A DNA stretch of 64,000 bases from NCBI GenBank assembly GCA_036835325.1, contig DAITMF010000003.1, forward strand, positions 45,339-109,338. Direction: 5' to 3'. Shown piece by piece: positions 1-7,751 of the stretch (position 1 is its first letter; every line of letters begins with the position of its first letter). The DNA comes from CAMCHP01 sp036835325. Its GTDB lineage: Bacteria; Bacteroidota; Bacteroidia; Flavobacteriales_D; Sanyastnellaceae. The notes under the pieces were generated by a model. The model made no database searches and was not told the origin of the DNA. It was given only the letters and a program-made list of their open reading frames with translations. The position numbers and the translations under genes are program-made.

Positions 1-1836
1 TACTACAAAGAAAAGTACGGCACTTCTTTCTACGGACTGAACAAGATGTACCTCCTGATGGAGAAGCAGCACAACCGGGGTCAAGACGGCGCCGGGTTGG
101 CCAACATCAAGTTCGACGTCCCTCCAGGTCAGCGCTACATTTCACGCGTGCGCTCCAACAACCAGCGGCCCATCGTCGATGTGTTTGAGCAAGTCAACCG
201 ACGCTTCAAGGAGATTGAGCACGACGCTGAAAAAATCAACGACCCTCTCTACCTTAAGGCCAACTACGGCTTCACCGGTGAATTGTTTCTGGGGCATTTG
301 CGCTACGGCACTTTTGGGAAGAACAGCATTGAAAGCATCCATCCCTTCCTCCGTCAAAACAACTGGATGACCCGCAACCTCGTCGTTGCAGGGAACTTCA
401 ACCTGACCAATGTTGACGAATTGTTTCAGCAATTGGTTGACTTGGGCCAGTATCCCAAGGAGATGGCCGATACGGTGACGGTGATGGAGAAAATAGGTCA
501 CTTCCTTGACCGCGAGAATGACCGTTTGTTCAGGATTTACAAAGACCAAGGCTACTCCAATCTTCAAATTACCCATCAAATCGCCAAGAACATGAACATT
601 GGCGACATTTTGCGGAATTCGGCCGACAAGTGGGACGGGGGCTATGCCATGGCAGGCTTGGTGGGTCACGGTGATGCGTTTGTGCTCCGCGATCCGAATG
701 GGATTCGTCCGGCGTTTTTTTACGAAGACGATGAGGTTGTTGTGGTTGCCTCCGAGCGTCCTGTGGTTCAAACCGCCTTCAATGTGCGCTACGACCAAGT
801 GCAAGAACTGACGCCGGGCCATGCCATCATCATCCGTAAAGACAACCGCATTTACACTGAGGAAATCATTCCACAGGGCGACCGCAAGGCGTGCAGTTTC
901 GAGCGCATTTATTTTTCACGAGGAAGCGACCGAGACATTTATAGGGAGCGGAAAGAGTTGGGCCGATTGGTGGTTCCATCCATCCTGAAATCCATCCAAA
1001 ACGACCTCGATAATACCGTGTTTTCGTTTATCCCCAACACTGCCGAGACCGCATTTTACGGCATGGTAAAGGGATTGGAGGATTACCTCAACGACTGGAA
1101 GTTTGCAGAAATTACGAAAGCGGGCACGGGCATTGAGCCGGCACGTCTGAAGGAGATTCTCGATACCCGACCACGCGTTGAGAAGATTGCCATTAAGGAT
1201 GCGAAACTGCGCACCTTCATCACGCAAGACGATGCGCGCGACGACATGGTGGCGCACGTGTACGACGTTACCTACGGGGCGGTTCGACGCGGCCATGACA
1301 GCCTTGTTGTGATCGATGACTCGATTGTTCGAGGCACTACCTTGAAGAAGTCGATTATTCGCATGCTCGATCGCCTTGACCCCAAGCACATCGTTGTGGT
1401 GAGCTCAGCGCCTCAAATCCGCTACCCCGATTGCTACGGCATCGACATGGCGAAAATGGGCGATTTCATTGCGTTTCAAGCGGCGGTGTCGTTGATCAAA
1501 CAACGCGGCATGGATGAACTTTTGCAAACGGTTTACCGCAAGTGCAAAGAGCAAGAAAGCTATCCGAAAGAACAAGTGAAGAACTACGTGCGCGAAGTGT
1601 ATGCACCCTTTACCGCTGAAGAAATCAGCGCCGAGATTTCGCGGCTCCTCTCACCGGATGACGTGAAGGCCAAGGTGACGATCATTTACCAGAGCATCGA
1701 GAACCTCCACGAAGCCTGTTCGAACCACCTCGGTGATTGGTACTTCACAGGTAAGTATCCGACACCGGGTGGAAATAAGGTTGCCAACCGCGCCTTCATC
1801 AATTACATGGAAGGACGGAACGAGCGCGCATACTGA
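1..1836 (+). CDS. purF: Amidophosphoribosyltransferase (PurF-type), 5'-truncated by window edge
   Basis: This enzyme transfers ammonia from glutamine to PRPP, the first step of purine synthesis. The frame is open from base 1, so the start and the catalytic N-terminal Cys lie outside the window. The visible class II glutamine amidotransferase part includes QHNRGQDGAGLANI, RYGTFGKNSIESIHPF and NFNLTN. The C-terminal phosphoribosyltransferase domain has a PRPP-binding loop, VVIDDSIVRGTT, near nt 1306-1341. At 611 or more residues it is longer than the roughly 500-residue E. coli enzyme, which fits the long PurF form I associate with Bacteroidota. The next gene begins 8 nt after the stop, so they are probably co-transcribed. 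Whether it is the main PurF or a paralogue cannot be judged from the window. Confidence 0.88.
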   Translation, partial: YYKEKYGTSFYGLNKMYLLMEKQHNRGQDGAGLANIKFDVPPGQRYISRVRSNNQRPIVDVFEQVNRRFKEIEHDAEKINDPLYLKANYGFTGELFLGHLRYGTFGKNSIESIHPFLRQNNWMTRNLVVAGNFNLTNVDELFQQLVDLGQYPKEMADTVTVMEKIGHFLDRENDRLFRIYKDQGYSNLQITHQIAKNMNIGDILRNSADKWDGGYAMAGLVGHGDAFVLRDPNGIRPAFFYEDDEVVVVASERPVVQTAFNVRYDQVQELTPGHAIIIRKDNRIYTEEIIPQGDRKACSFERIYFSRGSDRDIYRERKELGRLVVPSILKSIQNDLDNTVFSFIPNTAETAFYGMVKGLEDYLNDWKFAEITKAGTGIEPARLKEILDTRPRVEKIAIKDAKLRTFITQDDARDDMVAHVYDVTYGAVRRGHDSLVVIDDSIVRGTTLKKSIIRMLDRLDPKHIVVVSSAPQIRYPDCYGIDMAKMGDFIAFQAAVSLIKQRGMDELLQTVYRKCKEQESYPKEQVKNYVREVYAPFTAEEISAEISRLLSPDDVKAKVTIIYQSIENLHEACSNHLGDWYFTGKYPTPGGNKVANRAFINYMEGRNERAY

Positions 1837-1844
1837 ATTCGGCT

Positions 1845-2684
1845 GTGGAACTGCATGTGAAACGGCTCGACTTGATCCATCCGGAAGCACCGGGGAACAA
1901 GTACTTCAAGTTGAAATACAACATTCTCAAAGCCAGGGAGAAAGAGGCCGAGCGCATTGTTACCGTGGGCGGGCCGTTCAGCAACCATTTGCACGCCACC
2001 TCAGCGTTATGCCATCGGGAGGGCTTGGCCTGCACAGGCATTGTACGCGGTGAAGAACCTGCAGTGCTAAGCCAAACCCTGCTTGACTGCCTAGCATGGG
2101 GCATGGAGCTGGAGTTTATGGAGCGCGACGCTTGGGACGAATGCAACACCGAAACTTTTAAGAACGAAGTGCATGCGCGTTTTCCGCGTTCGTGGTTTAT
2201 TCCGGAAGGAGGCAACAATTTTTTGGGTGTGAACGGCTGCATGGAGATTCTGTCAGCAGACGACAAACGGTTTGATACATTGGCTGTTTCGGTGGGCACC
2301 GGTACAACGCTGGCGGGCATTTTGCTCACCGCGGGTAGCCACCAGCGCATACTGGCTTTTCCGGCGACGAACGACTTCAGCCTCAAGGAGCGGCTGCGGC
2401 AAACTTTGTTTTGGACAGTTGTAGACGAGGAGCTTGCCGACGAGTTGGTCGCTCGGGTGGAGTGGGTCTACGATTTCACCTTCGGTGGATTTGCCCGCGT
2501 AACACCTGAGCTGGAGGCGTTTATGGCGCAAGAAGAAGCGGGGGGGCTTCCGCTCGATCGCGTGTACACTTCAAAGATGGTGTTCGGCTTGCGCCGGATG
2601 GCCGAGGAAGGAAGGATTCGGGAAGATGAGCGCGTATTGGCCATCCATACCGGTGGACTGCAGGGGAACCGGTTGTTCAAATAG
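1845..2684 (+). CDS. ACC deaminase / D-cysteine desulfhydrase family PLP enzyme
   Basis: This 279-residue fold-type II PLP enzyme belongs to the ACC deaminase/D-cysteine desulfhydrase family, which releases ammonia from 1-aminocyclopropane-1-carboxylate or H2S from D-cysteine. The PLP lysine lies in PGNKYFKLKYN, a substrate/phosphate loop is GGPFSNHLHA, the glycine loop is GTGTTLAGI, and the C-terminal HTGGLQG is typical. The start is a GTG 8 nt after purF; no ATG lies upstream in frame without running into purF, and the N-terminus is shorter than usual for the family. The usual KRDDLIHP motif reads KRLDLIHP here. Which of the two reactions it performs cannot be decided from sequence. A terminator-like hairpin follows. 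Confidence 0.8.
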   Translation: MELHVKRLDLIHPEAPGNKYFKLKYNILKAREKEAERIVTVGGPFSNHLHATSALCHREGLACTGIVRGEEPAVLSQTLLDCLAWGMELEFMERDAWDECNTETFKNEVHARFPRSWFIPEGGNNFLGVNGCMEILSADDKRFDTLAVSVGTGTTLAGILLTAGSHQRILAFPATNDFSLKERLRQTLFWTVVDEELADELVARVEWVYDFTFGGFARVTPELEAFMAQEEAGGLPLDRVYTSKMVFGLRRMAEEGRIREDERVLAIHTGGLQGNRLFK

Positions 2685-2695
2685 GCACAAAAAAA

Positions 2696-2720
2696 CAGGA
2701 CAACCCGTGGGGTTGCCCTG
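2696..2720 (+). terminator. Hairpin after the PLP enzyme gene, terminator-like
   Basis: CAGGACAACCC and GGGTTGCCCTG form an 11-bp stem with one A-C mismatch around a GTG loop, beginning 11 nt after the stop codon at 2684. It is preceded by an A-run but not followed by a T-run, so it is not a classical intrinsic terminator on the plus strand. A second small hairpin (GTGCAA...TTGCAC, 2742-2758) follows. Confidence 0.5.
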
Positions 2721-2940
2721 CCTAACCTAACTTTAAACTATGTGCAAATGAATTGCACTAGCGAGGTGGATATGTTTATGCTGAAAACCAGCGTTTTGTC
2801 TGGTTCAAATGTAGTTCAAAACTTACAGGGTGAAGGTTGGGTTTAGGCAATTATTAAACATTGCGATGTTGATAGCGAAATTGATAAATTGGGAGTTCGA
2901 GGGTGGGGAGGGGAGTGAGCGAGATTGGGGTGAGAAATAA

Positions 2941-3073
2941 GGTGGTGGGGGTTGGAGTGGTAGACGTGTGCTCCTATGCTATCTCTGTTATACGTAGCGT
3001 AAGCTACGTATAAACACCACGAAATTAAGCCTTGTTTTAGAGCTTAGAACCGCAACCACCCCAACAACTTTAC
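2941..3073 (+). repeat. Palindrome-centred element, copy 1
   Basis: The order is G-rich box GGTGGTGGGGGTTGGAGTGG (2941-2960), 27 nt, palindrome with core TACGTAGCGTAAGCTACGTA (2988-3013 including flanking pairs), 50 nt, then ACAACTTTAC (3064-3073). The same three boxes recur in the same order and orientation with nearly equal spacing at 63805-63936. The G-rich and C-rich ends are imperfect inverted repeats of each other (TTGGAGTGGTA against AACCACCCCAA). Confidence 0.65.
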
Positions 3074-3164
3074 CACTGTTCAACTTCTTTTTACAACTGT
3101 TTTTTTTCAGCTATAACCCGCTGCGCAAAACACCCCTTAATCCCGTAAATCCGAACCCCAACCC

Positions 3165-3854
3165 ATGAAAGCCATCGCCATACATACCATACCTACAAAT
3201 GACAAAGGTGGTGTCGCTTTGATCTTTACTGAGCAGTTCGGCATCCGACCTTACTACGTCACATTGGGCAAGAAAAGTACCCTCTACCAAGCGATGACTT
3301 TGCTCGACATCGAAGAGCGTGAGCGCAGGTCAGGCAGCATGCGCATGTTGGCCGAAGTGCGGCGCGATCCTCCCCTGCTTGATGTGCCAATGCACCCTTT
3401 GAAGGCGTCGATTGCCCTGTTTATGGCCGAAGTTTTGCACCGTTCCCTCGCCGAAGAGCAGCCTATGCCCGCGTTGTTCCATTATTGCCATGTCAGCATG
3501 CAGGCCCTTGATCTTGATGATCAGGTGGCCAGCTACCCAATCGGATTTTTGTGCAAGCTGATTGATCACCTCGGGTTTGCACCGCCTCCCGTACCGGCAT
3601 CTGACATGTGCCTCGACTTGGTGCAAGGCGAATGGCTCGGCGCGCCGCCGCTTCATGGTGATTTCCTGCAGGGTGAAGAAGCCCAGCGCTTCGGACACGC
3701 TATCCATGCCTCTCACGAATCGTTGGCCGAGTTGCTCAAAGGTCGCGCAGAGCGCCGAATTCTGCTCGATCAATTGGTGCGCTACCTCCAAATTCACCTC
3801 CACCATGACCGTGAACTGAAGTCGTACGCGATACTCCGTGAAGTCTTCGCCTAA
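3165..3854 (+). CDS. recO: DNA repair protein RecO
   Basis: RecO mediates loading of RecA onto SSB-coated single strands in the RecFOR pathway and anneals complementary strands. The 229-residue protein has the N-terminal OB-fold segment (residues about 1-80, beginning MKAIAIHTIPTNDKGGVALIFTEQFG) and an all-helical C-terminal domain ending in LHHDRELKSYAILREVFA, a tail typical of Bacteroidota RecO. Length is normal for the family. The four-Cys zinc site of some RecO proteins is not evident. The ATG at 3165 is the only plausible start. The next gene (delta') starts 31 nt after the stop from its own promoter, which overlaps the recO tail. Confidence 0.8.
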   Translation: MKAIAIHTIPTNDKGGVALIFTEQFGIRPYYVTLGKKSTLYQAMTLLDIEERERRSGSMRMLAEVRRDPPLLDVPMHPLKASIALFMAEVLHRSLAEEQPMPALFHYCHVSMQALDLDDQVASYPIGFLCKLIDHLGFAPPPVPASDMCLDLVQGEWLGAPPLHGDFLQGEEAQRFGHAIHASHESLAELLKGRAERRILLDQLVRYLQIHLHHDRELKSYAILREVFA

Positions 3855-3871
3855 CGCGGTGGTGGATTTGC

Positions 3872-3879
3872 TATTTTTG
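3872..3879 (+). promoter_or_regulatory. -7 promoter box for the delta' gene
   Basis: TATTTTTG matches the Bacteroidota -7 consensus TAnnTTTG and lies 6 nt before the ATG at 3886, implying a nearly leaderless transcript. It also argues against the longer frame that opens at 3838 inside recO. Confidence 0.55.
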
Positions 3880-3885
3880 TCACCT

Positions 3886-5010
3886 ATGCGGTTTAGCGAC
3901 GTCGTCGGACACGAACAGGTTAAGGAGCAGTTGCGCCAGCGGGTGAAAACCGGCTCTGTCGCTCATGCCAATCTTTTTCTAGGCCCGGAGGGCTCAGGTA
4001 CTTGGGCCATGGCACTCGCTTATGCCCGCTACGCTTGCTGTCCGAACCGTACTGATAATGACGCTTGCGGAGCCTGCGACGTATGCCTCAAGTTCGATAC
4101 CTTCCAATACGCCGACTTGCACTTTACCTTTCCGGTGTACAAGAAAGACTCCGGTTCGCACGGAATATCGTCTGAATTTATTGCGGAATGGCGAAAATTC
4201 GTATTGAATCACGCGTATCCGCGCTACCAAGATTGGCTTGATACACTTCAAGCCGAGAAGAAAAGTTTGCGCATCTACGTGGCCGAAGCCAATGAAATCG
4301 CCCGGCGACTTTCGTTGAGTGCGTACGAAGGCCGTTACAACATTCAGGTGATTTGGCTGCCTGAGTTGATGAGCGAAGACACAGCCAACAAACTCCTCAA
4401 GCTCATCGAAGAGCCGCCGGCGCAAACACTCTTCCTTCTTGTAAGCGAGTCAACTGAGCGCATCCTTCCAACCATCCTATCCAGGACACAGTTGGTAAAA
4501 CTGCCCGCCATTGACGATGCAGATATTGAACGCGCACTGATAGAACGTGTCGGTTGCAACGAAGAAACGGCAAAAGACATTTCAGCGTTTGTCGAAGGAA
4601 ATTATGCCCGTGCACTTGAAATCGTAAGCAACCATGAAGGCCAAACAGCCTTTCTCGATACCTTCAGAGACTGGATGCGCTCGTGCTATTCCAGAGATTC
4701 TGCGCGCTTGGTGGCCCTTTCATCTGATTTAGGGTCAAAGTCACGCGAGGTGCAGAAGCAATTCTTGGGCTATGCCTTGCATTTCATTCGGCAGTGCATC
4801 GTGTTCAATTACAGTGGCGATGAATTGGCGAGGTTCACCGCCGGAGAAGCAGAATTTGCAAGGCGCTTTGCTCCGTTCATCAATCACCGCAATGTTTTGA
4901 AAATGAATGACATCATCAACGATGCGGTGCACGATGTCATGGGCAACGTGAGCGGAAAAATTGTTTTCCTCGACCTCTCGTTGAAACTACACAGCGCACT
5001 AAGAAGCTGA
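3886..5010 (+). CDS. holB: DNA polymerase III subunit delta' (clamp loader)
   Basis: This 374-residue AAA+ protein is the delta' subunit of the clamp loader that places the sliding clamp on DNA. It begins MRFSDVVGHEQVKEQLRQRV, then GPEGSGTWAMALAYARY in the Walker A position, where the normal GK[ST] is replaced by GTW; a non-functional P-loop is expected for delta'. A Cys4 zinc module follows (ACCPNRTDNDACGACDVC), and ILSRTQ stands where the Ser-Arg finger motif occurs. The frame is open upstream to 3838, but the promoter box at 3872-3879 and the conserved MRFSDVVG start favour 3886. Upstream is recO; downstream is RicT. Confidence 0.85.
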   Translation: MRFSDVVGHEQVKEQLRQRVKTGSVAHANLFLGPEGSGTWAMALAYARYACCPNRTDNDACGACDVCLKFDTFQYADLHFTFPVYKKDSGSHGISSEFIAEWRKFVLNHAYPRYQDWLDTLQAEKKSLRIYVAEANEIARRLSLSAYEGRYNIQVIWLPELMSEDTANKLLKLIEEPPAQTLFLLVSESTERILPTILSRTQLVKLPAIDDADIERALIERVGCNEETAKDISAFVEGNYARALEIVSNHEGQTAFLDTFRDWMRSCYSRDSARLVALSSDLGSKSREVQKQFLGYALHFIRQCIVFNYSGDELARFTAGEAEFARRFAPFINHRNVLKMNDIINDAVHDVMGNVSGKIVFLDLSLKLHSALRS

Positions 5011-5024
5011 TGCGCTGCGTTTCG

Positions 5025-5032
5025 TATCTTTG
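5025..5032 (+). promoter_or_regulatory. -7 promoter box for the RicT gene
   Basis: TATCTTTG is an exact TAnnTTTG match 42 nt before the ATG at 5075. It overlaps the TTG at 5030 that would otherwise open a longer frame, so that start is unlikely. Confidence 0.6.
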
Positions 5033-5074
5033 AAGTCTGGTACGAATACACGTACCAAACGAATACCGCGCCTT

Positions 5075-6475
5075 ATGGGATGTGAAAGTTGTTCGAACAA
5101 TGCGAGCGGCTTACCACGGGGGTGTAAGAACAACGGGGCTTGCGGCATTTCGGGATGTGATAAACTCGAGGTCTTTGACTGGCTCGCCGGCATGCAATTG
5201 CCCGACCATGCAAAACTTTTCGATATCATAGAAGTGCGTTTCAAAAGTAGCCGAAAGGTCTTTTACAGAAACGCCGATGGCTTAGAACTCCACATCGGTG
5301 ACGTTGTGGTGGTAGATGCCTCTCCCGGACATGACGTAGGCGTTGTTTCACTCACCGGTGAGCTTGTGAGGGTTCAAATGAACCGCCGCAATGTCAAAGA
5401 CTCCATTGAAATCAAGAAGGTCTTGCGAAAGGCCTCCAACGATGATATTGATACATGGCAAGAAGCACGGAAGAAGGAAACCGACACGATGATTCGAGCG
5501 CGCAAAATCGCCGATTCGTGCAACTTGAACATGAAAATTAGCGATGTGGAGTACCAAGGCGATGGAAACAAAGCCACCTTCTTCTACACCGCCGAAGATC
5601 GGGTTGACTTCCGTGAGCTTATTCGTGCCCTCGCCGAAGCGTTCAGGGTGCGCATCGAAATGCGCCAAATCGGTATGCGCCAAGAAGCAGGCCGATTGGG
5701 TGGAATCGGGTCATGCGGACGTGAGCTTTGCTGCTCAACCTGGCTCAGTGATTTTCGAAGCGTCTCCACAAGCGCCGCCCGTTACCAGCAGCTTTCACTC
5801 AATCCGCAAAAACTTGCAGGGCAATGTGGAAAGCTTAAATGCTGCTTGAACTTCGAACTCGATCAGTACCGCGAAGCGGTGAAAGAGTTTCCTCCGATGA
5901 ATACCAAGCTTGAAACCGCTGGCGGACGAGCATCCCTATTCAAAATCGACATCTTCAAGCGTTTGCTGTACTTCACGCTCGATGGTCAGTTCGGTGCTTC
6001 ACCGGTGGCGCTTGGTCTCGATGAAGTGCTCGACATTATTGAAATGAACAAGCGCGGTGAAAAACCGGCCGATATCAACGAGTTCGTCGTGACCGAAGCC
6101 GTTGAAGAGGAAGTCACTTTCCTCAATGACATGGGTCAAGACAGTATCACCCGTTTCGACCGCACCAAGCCACGAAGAAACAACCGCCGAAACCGCGGAA
6201 ACGAAGGTAGATTCAACCAAGGCGGCGGAAACCGTCCTGAATCACGAGGGCCTCAGAAAGACGGCGAACGCAGAGACAATAACCGTCAGCAAGGGCCTCG
6301 TCCACAAGGTTCCCGTCCGCAAGGTCCCCGTCCTGAAGCTTCCGGTGACGCACCGAAAAGGGAGCAAGGTGCGGGAGGCGACAACAACCGCAGAAACCGA
6401 CCATCCCGCAGGAAAAGAGGAGGTGGAGGAAACGGTCCGCGACCTGAAGGCCAAGGAGGCGGAAATGAGGCGTAA
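5075..6475 (+). CDS. ricT: PSP1-domain protein, RicT/YaaT-like, with RG-rich tail
   Basis: The 466-residue protein carries a PSP1 C-terminal domain (roughly residues 60-320; VGGIGSCGRELCCSTW is a family signature in form GRLGGIGSCGRELCC). In Bacillus the relatives RicA/F/T form an Fe-S complex acting with RNase Y in mRNA processing; that role is not shown in Bacteroidota. The N-terminus is Cys-rich (MGCESCSNNASGLPRGCKNN). The last 100 residues are low-complexity, rich in Arg, Gly, Asn, Pro and Gln (QGPRPQGSRPQGPRP), which suggests RNA binding. The ATG at 5075 is chosen because a promoter box lies at 5025. The 3' end overlaps gldH by 11 nt, so the two are probably translated from one mRNA. Confidence 0.82.
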   Translation: MGCESCSNNASGLPRGCKNNGACGISGCDKLEVFDWLAGMQLPDHAKLFDIIEVRFKSSRKVFYRNADGLELHIGDVVVVDASPGHDVGVVSLTGELVRVQMNRRNVKDSIEIKKVLRKASNDDIDTWQEARKKETDTMIRARKIADSCNLNMKISDVEYQGDGNKATFFYTAEDRVDFRELIRALAEAFRVRIEMRQIGMRQEAGRLGGIGSCGRELCCSTWLSDFRSVSTSAARYQQLSLNPQKLAGQCGKLKCCLNFELDQYREAVKEFPPMNTKLETAGGRASLFKIDIFKRLLYFTLDGQFGASPVALGLDEVLDIIEMNKRGEKPADINEFVVTEAVEEEVTFLNDMGQDSITRFDRTKPRRNNRRNRGNEGRFNQGGGNRPESRGPQKDGERRDNNRQQGPRPQGSRPQGPRPEASGDAPKREQGAGGDNNRRNRPSRRKRGGGGNGPRPEGQGGGNEA

Positions 6476-6941
6476 GGCCCTGTTGACATACCTTGTTTCA
6501 GCCGTTGTGCTGCTCGCCGGATGTGGCCAATCGCCTTATTTTTACGAGAATACGGTGATCGACCCGCAAGGCTGGTCCGGGAGTGAGCCGGTGAGTTACA
6601 CGTTTGACATTGACGGCACCACCGAGCCGTTCAATTTCGTCATGAACCTGAGGCATGGCGACGATTACCCGTACAGTAACCTCTTTCTCTTCGTGCAACT
6701 TGATTTCCCGAATGGGAAAACCTCTGTTGATACCTTAGAATGCGTGCTGGCTGACCCCACCGGCCGTTGGAATGGCAGAAAAACCGGTCAACTCGTTGAC
6801 CACCGAATTATGCTGAACAGCCGCCGCATTTTTCCAATGGAGGGCAGTTACCATGTGCATATCCGTCAAGCGATGCGGAATGACCCATTGCCGGGTATCC
6901 ATGACGTGGGTTTCAGTTTGGAGCGCTGGCAACCCGAGTAG
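6465..6941 (+). CDS. gldH: Gliding motility lipoprotein GldH
   Basis: GldH is a lipoprotein needed for gliding in Flavobacterium johnsoniae and is linked to the type IX secretion/gliding apparatus. The 158-residue product starts MRRKALLTYLVSAVVLLAGCGQ, with lipobox LAGC and the lipidated Cys at about residue 20. The rest matches the GldH pattern (SPYFYENTVIDPQGW, YPYSNLFLFVQLDFPNG, LPGIHDVGFSLE). The same frame is open far upstream inside ricT, but the signal peptide fixes the start at 6465, 11 nt before the end of ricT. A strong terminator overlaps its stop codon. Confidence 0.88.
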   Translation: MRRKALLTYLVSAVVLLAGCGQSPYFYENTVIDPQGWSGSEPVSYTFDIDGTTEPFNFVMNLRHGDDYPYSNLFLFVQLDFPNGKTSVDTLECVLADPTGRWNGRKTGQLVDHRIMLNSRRIFPMEGSYHVHIRQAMRNDPLPGIHDVGFSLERWQPE

Positions 6942-6964
6942 CCTCAAACGGCTTCGGGTTTTTT
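6931..6964 (+). terminator. Intrinsic terminator overlapping gldH stop codon
   Basis: AACCCGA and TCGGGTT, with inner GCC/GGC pairs, form a stem around TCAAAC, followed by a T6 run. It terminates gldH while its 3' half encodes the last residues of the convergent 78-residue protein (KKPEAV). Confidence 0.75.
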
Positions 6965-7180
6965 ACCGAGCATAAACCGCACAACAAGCGCGCGAATCAG
7001 CAGTAACCAGGGAAGGCCGTGCATAAGTGCGTCGGCCCAATCGATCAATTGCATGCCATTCGCTCCGCCGGCAATCCAGCGGATTTTACCCACCAAATGC
7101 GGTTCAGGGAAGAAGGGCGCAAGACCCAAGGTGAGCGACATCATAAGAAGAAGCCGCCAATCGTTCAAGAGTGCTTTCAT
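6944..7180 (-). CDS. Small membrane protein of unknown function
   Basis: This 78-residue protein has two hydrophobic segments, about residues 6-24 (LLLMMSLTLGLAPFF) and 50-68 (LMHGLPWLLLIRALVVRF), around a loop GGANGMQLIDWAD. It looks like a conserved small inner-membrane protein; I do not recognise a function. It lies 6 nt downstream of the rhodanese gene on the same strand, so they are probably an operon. Its 3' end is built into the gldH terminator. Confidence 0.55.
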   Translation of the reverse strand: MKALLNDWRLLLMMSLTLGLAPFFPEPHLVGKIRWIAGGANGMQLIDWADALMHGLPWLLLIRALVVRFMLGKKPEAV

Positions 7181-7186
7181 CGCTGA

Positions 7187-7633
7187 TCAGTCGCAGTTAA
7201 CAGTGGGTTTTCCGGCGGCGCGCCAAGCGTTGATTCCGCCTTGCAGGTTGTACACTTCGGTAAACCCTTCGCGCTTCATGAAATCCATGGCCTGACCGCT
7301 GCGTCCGCCAACTGCGCAGTACACAAATACGGGCGCGCTATGATCAAGCGTCTTCACACGAGCCTTGAAGTTGGCGTCGTAAAAGTCAATGTGCTCACCG
7401 CAGGCTACGCGGCCGGCCGCAACTTCGTCGGGCGTGCGCACATCAAGTACGAGCGCATTGGGCTTGGCTTCCATTAATTGCACGAATTCGTCAACCGCAA
7501 TTTCCTTCACGGTTTGGGCGCTTTTATTTTTTTCGCCTTCGGCGGATGACGACCCTTGGGGCGCATTTTGCGAGTTGCCTCCACAAGCAAACAAGAACAT
7601 GGCCGAGGCCAACACGGTAAGTCGAAGTTTCAT
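7187..7633 (-). CDS. Rhodanese-like lipoprotein
   Basis: The 148-residue protein begins with a lipoprotein signal (MKLRLTVLASAMFLFACGG, lipidated Cys17) and a short Ser/Gln-rich linker, followed by a single rhodanese domain (residues about 43-145). The active-site loop is YCAVGGRSGQ with Cys106, and the CH2-type motif VLDVRTPDEVAAG is present, so a sulfurtransferase or thiol role in the periplasm is plausible. The linker residues SSAEGEK (29-35) are encoded by a copy of the dispersed repeat (7530-7548). Confidence 0.85.
   Translation of the reverse strand: MKLRLTVLASAMFLFACGGNSQNAPQGSSSAEGEKNKSAQTVKEIAVDEFVQLMEAKPNALVLDVRTPDEVAAGRVACGEHIDFYDANFKARVKTLDHSAPVFVYCAVGGRSGQAMDFMKREGFTEVYNLQGGINAWRAAGKPTVNCD
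7530..7548 (+). repeat. Dispersed repeat copy inside rhodanese gene
   Basis: Exact TTTTCGCCTTCGGCGGATG. It falls in the linker between signal peptide and rhodanese domain on the opposite strand. Confidence 0.7.
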
Positions 7634-7705
7634 GAATCTGTGTATTTACACCCCAAAGATGGGGCAGAAGCTTGGATGGGGAAGTGATGGAAGTCACCCA
7701 AACGA

Positions 7706-7733
7706 AAAAGTCCCGCCAAACGGCAGGACTTTC
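7706..7733 (-). terminator. Intrinsic terminator of the TonB receptor operon
   Basis: On the minus strand the sequence reads AAAGTCC-TGCC-GTTT-GGCG-GGACTTT followed by TT; a stem of about 11 bp ends 18 nt or more after the stop codon at 7752. It closes the unit running from 12943 to 7752. Confidence 0.8.
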
Positions 7734-7751
7734 TCAGTATTAAAAGGATGT

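Larger units (their letters stand above)
2685..3164. other. Gene-free 480-nt stretch with hairpins and palindromic element
   Basis: I see no credible coding sequence here. It holds the hairpins at 2696-2758, a G-rich box at 2941-2960, a perfect 11-bp-arm palindrome at 2988-3013, a C-rich ACAACTTTAC box near 3059-3073 and a T-run at 3100-3107. No TAnnTTTG promoter box could be assigned to recO with confidence. Confidence 0.6.

Noticed and set aside
7530..7548. The dispersed repeat as a transcription terminator
   Set aside because: The T-run precedes the hairpin on the plus strand and on the minus strand the hairpin is followed by A's, so neither strand has hairpin plus T-run; copies also lie inside genes.
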